Of a DNA stretch of 64,000 bases, positions 59,527 through 64,000 are shown piece by piece (within the stretch, counting starts at the first letter, position 1; every line of letters starts with the position of its first letter). The translations under genes were made by a program, and so were the position numbers. The notes below the pieces were generated by a model. The model had not been told where the DNA came from and ran no database searches. It saw only the letters and a program-made list of their open reading frames with translations. The stretch covers positions 24,918-88,917 of the forward strand of contig NZ_NOXW01000012.1 of NCBI RefSeq assembly GCF_002251855.1, in the 5' to 3' direction. Source of the DNA: Rhodoferax sp. TH121. Its GTDB lineage: Bacteria > Pseudomonadota > Gammaproteobacteria > Burkholderiales > Burkholderiaceae_C.

Positions 59527-61296
59527 ATGACCCAAGTGGCCACGGATTCCTTTGCTGCGGCGTGGTCGCTGTATACGCAAGGCCGGGTGTCGCAGGCCGC
59601 GCAAGCCTTCGCTCAGCTCGTCCAAGCGCGCCCGGCCTGGGGTGAGGCACTGCACATGCAGGGTGTGTGCCACTTGCAGCTCAAGCAGCATGCCCAGGCA
59701 CTGCCTGCTTTGCAGGCCGCAGCACAGTACACGCCGCAAGACCCCTCCGTGCATTCAAATTTGGGCTTGGTGTTGCGCGCACTCAAGCGTTGGGACGAAT
59801 CCCTGGCTGCCTACGACCGGGCATTGCAGCTCAAGCCAGATTTCGCGCAGGCATGGGCCAACCGCGGCAATGTTCTACGAGACATGGGTAGGGGGGATGC
59901 TGCCGTTGCGTCCTACCAACAAGCCTTGGTGTGTCAGCCTCACTATGCCCAGGCACTGCATGGTTTGGGGCTGGCCTTGGGCGATGTGCGGCGCTGGTCA
60001 GAAAGCCTGGCTGCCTTCGATGCGGCGCTACTTCAGCAGCCTGACTACGCCGTTGCCTACATGGATAGGGGCAACACCCTGCGTGAGCTGGAGCGTGTGC
60101 CTGAGGCCTTGCAAAGTTATGAACGTGCGCTGCAACTCAACCCACAGTACGCACAGGCGTGGTCCAACCGGGGGGTGGTGCTGAAACGGTTGGGACGCAT
60201 GGCAGACGCCGCAACGAGCTATGAACGCGCCATTGCAATCGACCCAAGCTTTGTGGACGCCATCGTCAACTATGCCACCTTGCTCAAGGACATGATGCGG
60301 CTGCCATCCGCCGTAGCCATGAATGGCCGGGCCTTGGCCCTGGATCCGGACAACAGTGGCGCCCACCTGAATCTGGCAATTTGCCATTTGGTGTCGGGAG
60401 ACTGGGCGCTCGGCTGGCCACACTATGAGTGGCGCTGGAAGACGGAGCAGCTCAAGGATGGTGTGCGCACCTTTGCGCAGCCGCAGTGGCAGGGTGAGCC
60501 TCTGGAGGGGAAAACCATCTTGTTGCATGCAGAGCAGGGTCTGGGTGATACCTTGCAGTTTTGCCGGTTTGCGCAAATGCTGGCGGCCAGGGGGGCGAAG
60601 GTGCTGCTGGAAGTGCAGGCGCCCTTGCTTGGCGTTCTGGCACAGCTGCCTGGCGTGCACGCACTGTTGGCCCGAGGCCAGGTACTGCCGCCCTTCGACC
60701 TGCATTGCCCTTTGCTGAGTGTCCCTCTGGCATTGGGCCTAACGCTGGCCAACTTGCCACCCGCCAGTGCCTATTTGCAAGCCGATGTGGAGGCGTCCCG
60801 GGCATGGCGGCACCAGGTGGGGCAGGGCGAAGTGCGTGTGGGTGTCGTGTGGTCTGGGCGGCCAGAGCACAAGAACGACCACAACCGCTCCATTCCCTTT
60901 GAAGAGTTTCAACGCATGTTTCGGCCCGGGCTGCATTTCCACTGCCTACAAAAGGAATTCCGCCCTGCCGACAGGCAAGCGCTGGCGAGTCGAAGCGACG
61001 TGGCGGTGTGGGACAGTCTGTTGCACAGTTTCTCGGACACTGCGGCCCTGATCGATGCGATGGACGTGGTGGTGTCGGTCGATACGTCCGTGGCGCATCT
61101 GGCTGCGGCCATGGGGAAGCCAGTGTGGTTGTTGCTGCCCTTTAGTCCTGATTGGCGCTGGGTCATCGGTCGTGACGATTCACCGTGGTACCCCCACATG
61201 CGCTTGTTCCGCCAAGCCAGCACTGGCCAGTGGGCACCGGTGCTGGAACAGATTTACCAGGCCTTGGGCCAGTTCGCCCGATTAGAGGAGACCTAA
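59527..61296 (+). CDS. TPR protein with C-terminal glycosyltransferase-like domain (copy 1)
   Basis: A 589-residue protein. Residues about 1-290 are TPR repeats, most 34 residues long (VHSNLGLVLRALKRWDESLAAYDRALQLKPD, then AQAWANRGNVLRDMGRGDAAVASYQQAL). The C-terminal half is the GT9-like domain often fused to TPRs: HAEQGLGDTLQFCRFAQML, VGVVWSGRPEHKNDHNRSIPFEEF, SVDTSVAHLAAAMGKPVWLLLPFSPDWRW. Such proteins are probable glycosyltransferases of surface or secreted proteins. It starts 3 bp after the TolC gene, so it is likely co-transcribed with the secretion system. A paralogue lies at 62716-64000. Confidence 0.85.
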   Translation: MTQVATDSFAAAWSLYTQGRVSQAAQAFAQLVQARPAWGEALHMQGVCHLQLKQHAQALPALQAAAQYTPQDPSVHSNLGLVLRALKRWDESLAAYDRALQLKPDFAQAWANRGNVLRDMGRGDAAVASYQQALVCQPHYAQALHGLGLALGDVRRWSESLAAFDAALLQQPDYAVAYMDRGNTLRELERVPEALQSYERALQLNPQYAQAWSNRGVVLKRLGRMADAATSYERAIAIDPSFVDAIVNYATLLKDMMRLPSAVAMNGRALALDPDNSGAHLNLAICHLVSGDWALGWPHYEWRWKTEQLKDGVRTFAQPQWQGEPLEGKTILLHAEQGLGDTLQFCRFAQMLAARGAKVLLEVQAPLLGVLAQLPGVHALLARGQVLPPFDLHCPLLSVPLALGLTLANLPPASAYLQADVEASRAWRHQVGQGEVRVGVVWSGRPEHKNDHNRSIPFEEFQRMFRPGLHFHCLQKEFRPADRQALASRSDVAVWDSLLHSFSDTAALIDAMDVVVSVDTSVAHLAAAMGKPVWLLLPFSPDWRWVIGRDDSPWYPHMRLFRQASTGQWAPVLEQIYQALGQFARLEET

Positions 61297-61298
61297 GC

Positions 61299-61898
61299 AT
61301 GTACGAAACCAGCAAATCCATTTTTCACCGTTTGGCCGACTCCCGGTATGCCACGCGCTACTTTGTGGGACAGGGCATCGACATAGGCGCCGGTCCGGAT
61401 GCCTTGGGACAGTACGCCGAATTCTTTCCGTTGATGCGCTCTTGCCGTGCCTGGGACATGCCCGACGGGGATGCCGAGCTTCTGGCCACCGTGGAGGACA
61501 ACTCCTTTGATTTTGTTCACTCCTCCCATTGCTTGGAGCACATGCGCAATGTGGAGGTGGCGCTGGACAACTGGTTGCGTGTGCTGAAACCCGGCGGCCA
61601 CTTGGTGTGCCTGGTACCCGATGAGGACTTGTACGAGCAAGGCGTCTTTCCCTCGACGTTCAACAGTGACCACAAACATACCTTTACCATCCACAAGAAG
61701 ACGTCTTGGTCGCCTAAAAGCATCAATGTGACCACCTTGCTGGCCAACACGCGTGCCGATATCCAGGTCAAGAAAATTGAGCTGCTGGACGCGACCTTCC
61801 GTTACAGCCTGCTGGCCGCGCTGGGCAAGCGACTGGATCAGACGACGACCCCTGTGGGTGAGAGTGCAATCGAATTTATCGTCAAGAAGCTGGCTTAG
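61299..61898 (+). CDS. SAM-dependent methyltransferase (class I)
   Basis: A 199-residue methyltransferase. The glycine-rich SAM-binding loop is GQGIDIGAGPDALGQYA; DMPDGDAELLATVEDNSFDFVHSSHCLEHM is motif II with the HCLEH pattern; WLRVLKPGGHLVCLVPDED is motif III. The substrate is unknown; by context it may modify sugars of a surface glycan. It follows the TPR-glycosyltransferase directly (2-bp gap). Confidence 0.9.
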   Translation: MYETSKSIFHRLADSRYATRYFVGQGIDIGAGPDALGQYAEFFPLMRSCRAWDMPDGDAELLATVEDNSFDFVHSSHCLEHMRNVEVALDNWLRVLKPGGHLVCLVPDEDLYEQGVFPSTFNSDHKHTFTIHKKTSWSPKSINVTTLLANTRADIQVKKIELLDATFRYSLLAALGKRLDQTTTPVGESAIEFIVKKLA

Positions 61899-61899
61899 T

Positions 61900-61916
61900 C
61901 GCCTGCACAGCAGGCG
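61900..61916. terminator. Hairpin between convergent methyltransferase genes
   Basis: Perfect 7-bp stem CGCCTGC (61900-61906) and GCAGGCG (61910-61916) with a 3-base loop, placed just after the methyltransferase stop. No U-run is visible. Confidence 0.5.
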
Positions 61917-61932
61917 GAGCGAGGGAGCCTGA

Positions 61933-62703
61933 TTACTCCGACAGCTTGCGCAGCGTAGCCTTGAGTTGTGCCAGCTCGGCCTGCGCTTTGGCTGCTGCCT
62001 GTTGTGCCTGAACCAGCCGGTAGTCCACAAAGTTGTCCCACACACAAGGCGGGTGCTGGAAGTGTTGCTTGAGTTCCGTGTGTTCCTGTGCCACGTAAAA
62101 CCGGTTGACTGCGTCGAAGTAGACAAAGTCGTATCCGGTACGTAGCAGCTCAGGCTCCCACTCGTCAAAATTGGTCTGGGGGCGGTTAGGCAATGTGCTT
62201 TCCAGCACGATCAGCCAAGGCCGAAAGCGCGTGCGGTCCAGCCCCTGCAGCACCGCGAGCTCCGCGCCCTCTACATCCACACTGAGCAGGTGGATGTCAC
62301 CTCTGGGGCGGTGCTGTTGCAGCAAATCTGTCAAGGTGTATTGCTGTACCGTATGTTGCTGTACAGGCTTGCCTTCGCGCGCATGCATGGCCGCAATGGC
62401 CTCGGAGGTGGTGGCGTTCTGCTCGCGTTCGGCGATCTCGAAGAAGGTGACCTCGCCAGTGCGGTTGCCCACAGCGCCGCGCACCAGAATGTCTTCGGGA
62501 CGCTGTGTCTCCCAGAGGGGGTGAAAGCGGGTCTGAGGTTCTACCACCAAGCCACGCCAGCCGCGCTGGTAGAGACAGAAGGTGTTGCTGTCGGCAATGG
62601 GTTGGTAGGCGCCTACGTCGATGAAGAAGCCCTGCGGCACCTGGCTCAGGGCCCGGTTGATCATCACATCTTCAAAGTTGCGGGTGAACGATAGGTAGGC
62701 CAT
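61933..62703 (-). CDS. FkbM-family methyltransferase
   Basis: A 256-residue SAM methyltransferase of the FkbM type. SAM loop QGFFIDVGAYQPIADSNTFCLYQRGWRGLVVEP; HLLSVDVEGAELAVLQGLD is the FkbM motif; LIVLESTLPNRP near the end. FkbM proteins O-methylate sugars and polyketides and commonly occur in glycan clusters. Ends in a Gln/Ala-rich coiled coil (QAQQAAAKAQAELAQLKATLRKL). It is 12 bp downstream of the second TPR-glycosyltransferase gene on the minus strand. Confidence 0.92.
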   Translation of the reverse strand: MAYLSFTRNFEDVMINRALSQVPQGFFIDVGAYQPIADSNTFCLYQRGWRGLVVEPQTRFHPLWETQRPEDILVRGAVGNRTGEVTFFEIAEREQNATTSEAIAAMHAREGKPVQQHTVQQYTLTDLLQQHRPRGDIHLLSVDVEGAELAVLQGLDRTRFRPWLIVLESTLPNRPQTNFDEWEPELLRTGYDFVYFDAVNRFYVAQEHTELKQHFQHPPCVWDNFVDYRLVQAQQAAAKAQAELAQLKATLRKLSE

Positions 62704-62715
62704 GCGGCACTTTCT

Positions 62716-64000
62716 TCAGGGCGAGGTTCGGCGGTGCAAGCGGCGGGTGTGGTTGGCATCGCTGCGTACCGCCTTGAGCAGGTTCTTGAGGGGCGCACTC
62801 CAGTCCTGCCGCTTGGTTTGGCGGTACAGGCGTGCGCTGGGGTACCACGGGGAGTCTGTCCGAGAAAGCAGCCATCGCCAATCTGGAATAAAGGGCAAAA
62901 GCACGCGTACTTTGACGCCCAGTCCCCCCGCCAAGTGCGCTACCGAAGTGTCCACGGTGATCAACTCGTCAACCAGACTCAGGATGGCCGCCGTGTCTTC
63001 AAAGCTGCTGATCTCGGCGCTCAGGTTGGTGACTTTGCAGTGAGGCGGAAGTTCTGCGAGCTGCGCTACGGCGTCGCCTTTTTGCACGGATAGATACTCC
63101 ACCCCCTCCAGTTGCAAAAGCCCTTGCAGCTGCATCAGGCGCAGCGATCGGTTGGCGTCATTGCCGTGGGTGGGGCGCCCCGCCCACACCAGGGCAATGC
63201 GGTAGCGCTTGGCGGGCCCAAGCCGCTGCTGCCAGTGGGCGAGTTTGGCCGGGTCAGCCTGCAAGTAGGGGACCGTTGCTGGCACGGTCTGTACCGTGGT
63301 TCCAAATCCTGCGGGCAAACTCAGCAAGGGGCACTGGTAGTCGAAGGGAGGGAGTTCGGCGCCGCTGGGCACGATGTGACCCAGTCCCTGCACCCGTGCG
63401 GCAATGCTGTGCACTTCTGCTTGTACCACCAAGATCACATGCGCCCCCCGCTGTGCCAGCAGTGGAACAAAGCGCAGGAACTGCAAAGTATCGCCAAAGC
63501 CCTGTTCGGCATGCACCAGAATGCGCTTGCCTTGCAGGTCCTGACCCGTCCAGAGTGGCTGGGAAAAGCTGCGCTTTTCCTTGGCGTCGGGTTGTTGCCA
63601 GCGGCTCTCGTACCGTGGCCAGCCCGCCGCAAAGTCGCCGGTCAGCAACTCCAGCAGGGACTGGTGCAGAGCCGCCTTGATGTGGCCTTGGGGGGCACTT
63701 TGTGCCTGGCGAAAGGCCTGCAATGCAACATCAAACTGCGCGGTTTCCTTCAGGGCAATGCCCAGGTTGTATTGGTATTCCGGGGCGTTGCGGGTCAGGG
63801 CCACGGCGGCCTGGGCGGCCTGCAGCGCTTCATCCCACAGCCCCAAGGCGCCCAGCGTGTTGCCCAAATTGGACTGGGCTTGGGCGTTGCCCGGTGCCAT
63901 CTTGACGGCGGTGCGCTGGTAGTGCAAGGCCTCTTGCAAAAGGCCTGCCGCTTTCATGAAGGCGCCGCAGTTGGACCAGGCTTCTGGGTCGGAGGGGGCT
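62716..64000 (-). CDS. TPR protein with glycosyltransferase-like domain (copy 2), N-terminus outside window
   Basis: Paralogue of the 59527-61296 product. The frame is open to base 64000; residues before the first internal Met (GAF|MKAAGLLQEALHYQRTAVKMAPGNAQAQSNLGNTLG) continue the TPR pattern upstream, so the true start lies outside. C-terminal half: HAEQGFGDTLQFLRFVPLL, RIALVWAGRPTHGNDANRSLRLMQ, TVDTSVAHLAGGLGVKVRVLLPFIPDWRWLLSRTDSPWYPSARLYRQ. Upstream of the FkbM gene. Confidence 0.85.
   Translation of the reverse strand, partial: APSDPEAWSNCGAFMKAAGLLQEALHYQRTAVKMAPGNAQAQSNLGNTLGALGLWDEALQAAQAAVALTRNAPEYQYNLGIALKETAQFDVALQAFRQAQSAPQGHIKAALHQSLLELLTGDFAAGWPRYESRWQQPDAKEKRSFSQPLWTGQDLQGKRILVHAEQGFGDTLQFLRFVPLLAQRGAHVILVVQAEVHSIAARVQGLGHIVPSGAELPPFDYQCPLLSLPAGFGTTVQTVPATVPYLQADPAKLAHWQQRLGPAKRYRIALVWAGRPTHGNDANRSLRLMQLQGLLQLEGVEYLSVQKGDAVAQLAELPPHCKVTNLSAEISSFEDTAAILSLVDELITVDTSVAHLAGGLGVKVRVLLPFIPDWRWLLSRTDSPWYPSARLYRQTKRQDWSAPLKNLLKAVRSDANHTRRLHRRTSP

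Noticed and set aside
1..64000. CRISPR arrays, tRNA or rRNA genes, insertion sequences, prophage
   Set aside because: No regularly spaced direct repeats, no cloverleaf or rRNA motifs, no transposase or integrase motifs noticed. This was read by eye and a dedicated scan could still find a small element.

Overview
The window is high-GC chromosomal DNA of a motile betaproteobacterium. Gene content, the FlhDC/FliA flagellar hierarchy and two kinds of small dispersed repeat suggest Burkholderiales, family Comamonadaceae (Rhodoferax/Acidovorax-like). This is inferred from protein character and repeats, without a database search. I saw no tRNA, rRNA, insertion sequence, prophage or CRISPR array. Genes are densely packed, many with ATGA or TGATG overlaps.

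Layout. 1-6.0 kb (minus strand): priA (truncated by the window edge), hemE, a CoA-binding protein, dsbD and a DUF167 gene. An AT-richer gap with two DnaA-box matches separates hemE from priA. 6.1-9.0 kb (plus): an orphan membrane histidine kinase and a creatininase-family amidohydrolase. 9.0-13.1 kb (minus): a CapA-like protein, two uncharacterised proteins, an ammonium transporter and a histidine phosphatase. 13.1-21.8 kb (minus): a co-directional run of eleven genes holding four LysE/RhtB exporters, an EamA exporter, a cupin, an aminotransferase, a GST, two tandem PhzF isomerases and a threonine-dehydratase-like enzyme. A divergent MocR regulator with a likely operator precedes the first gene. 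23.3-24.5 kb (plus): small DUF4087, NIPSNAP and GNAT genes. 24.6-54.9 kb: a nearly complete flagellar/motility region: an HDOD gene plus flgBCDEFGHIJKL (minus); flgA, flgM, flgN (plus); flhB-flhA-flhF-flhG-like-fliA, cheY-cheZ, motA-motB, flhD-flhC and one flagellin (minus); then a second, divergent flagellin with fliD-fliS-fliT (plus). 55-64 kb: a type I secretion system (ABC, HlyD, TolC) with no recognisable substrate, then two TPR-glycosyltransferases and two methyltransferases, a plausible surface-protein glycosylation set.

How it works together. FlhDC should switch on the structural operons and FliA. FliA-type (sigma-28) promoters can be read before flgM, motA, flagellin 2, fliS and, unexpectedly, flhD, which suggests feedback of FliA onto the master regulator.

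The most unusual signal is a dispersed repeat of about 30-70 bp, seen eight times. Five copies lie in frame inside protein-coding genes. In dsbD one copy encodes the signal-peptide core and another a transmembrane helix, in the same reading frame. This resembles the protein-invading palindromic elements of Rickettsia. A second notable item is the gene in the flhG position, whose product has lost the P-loop.
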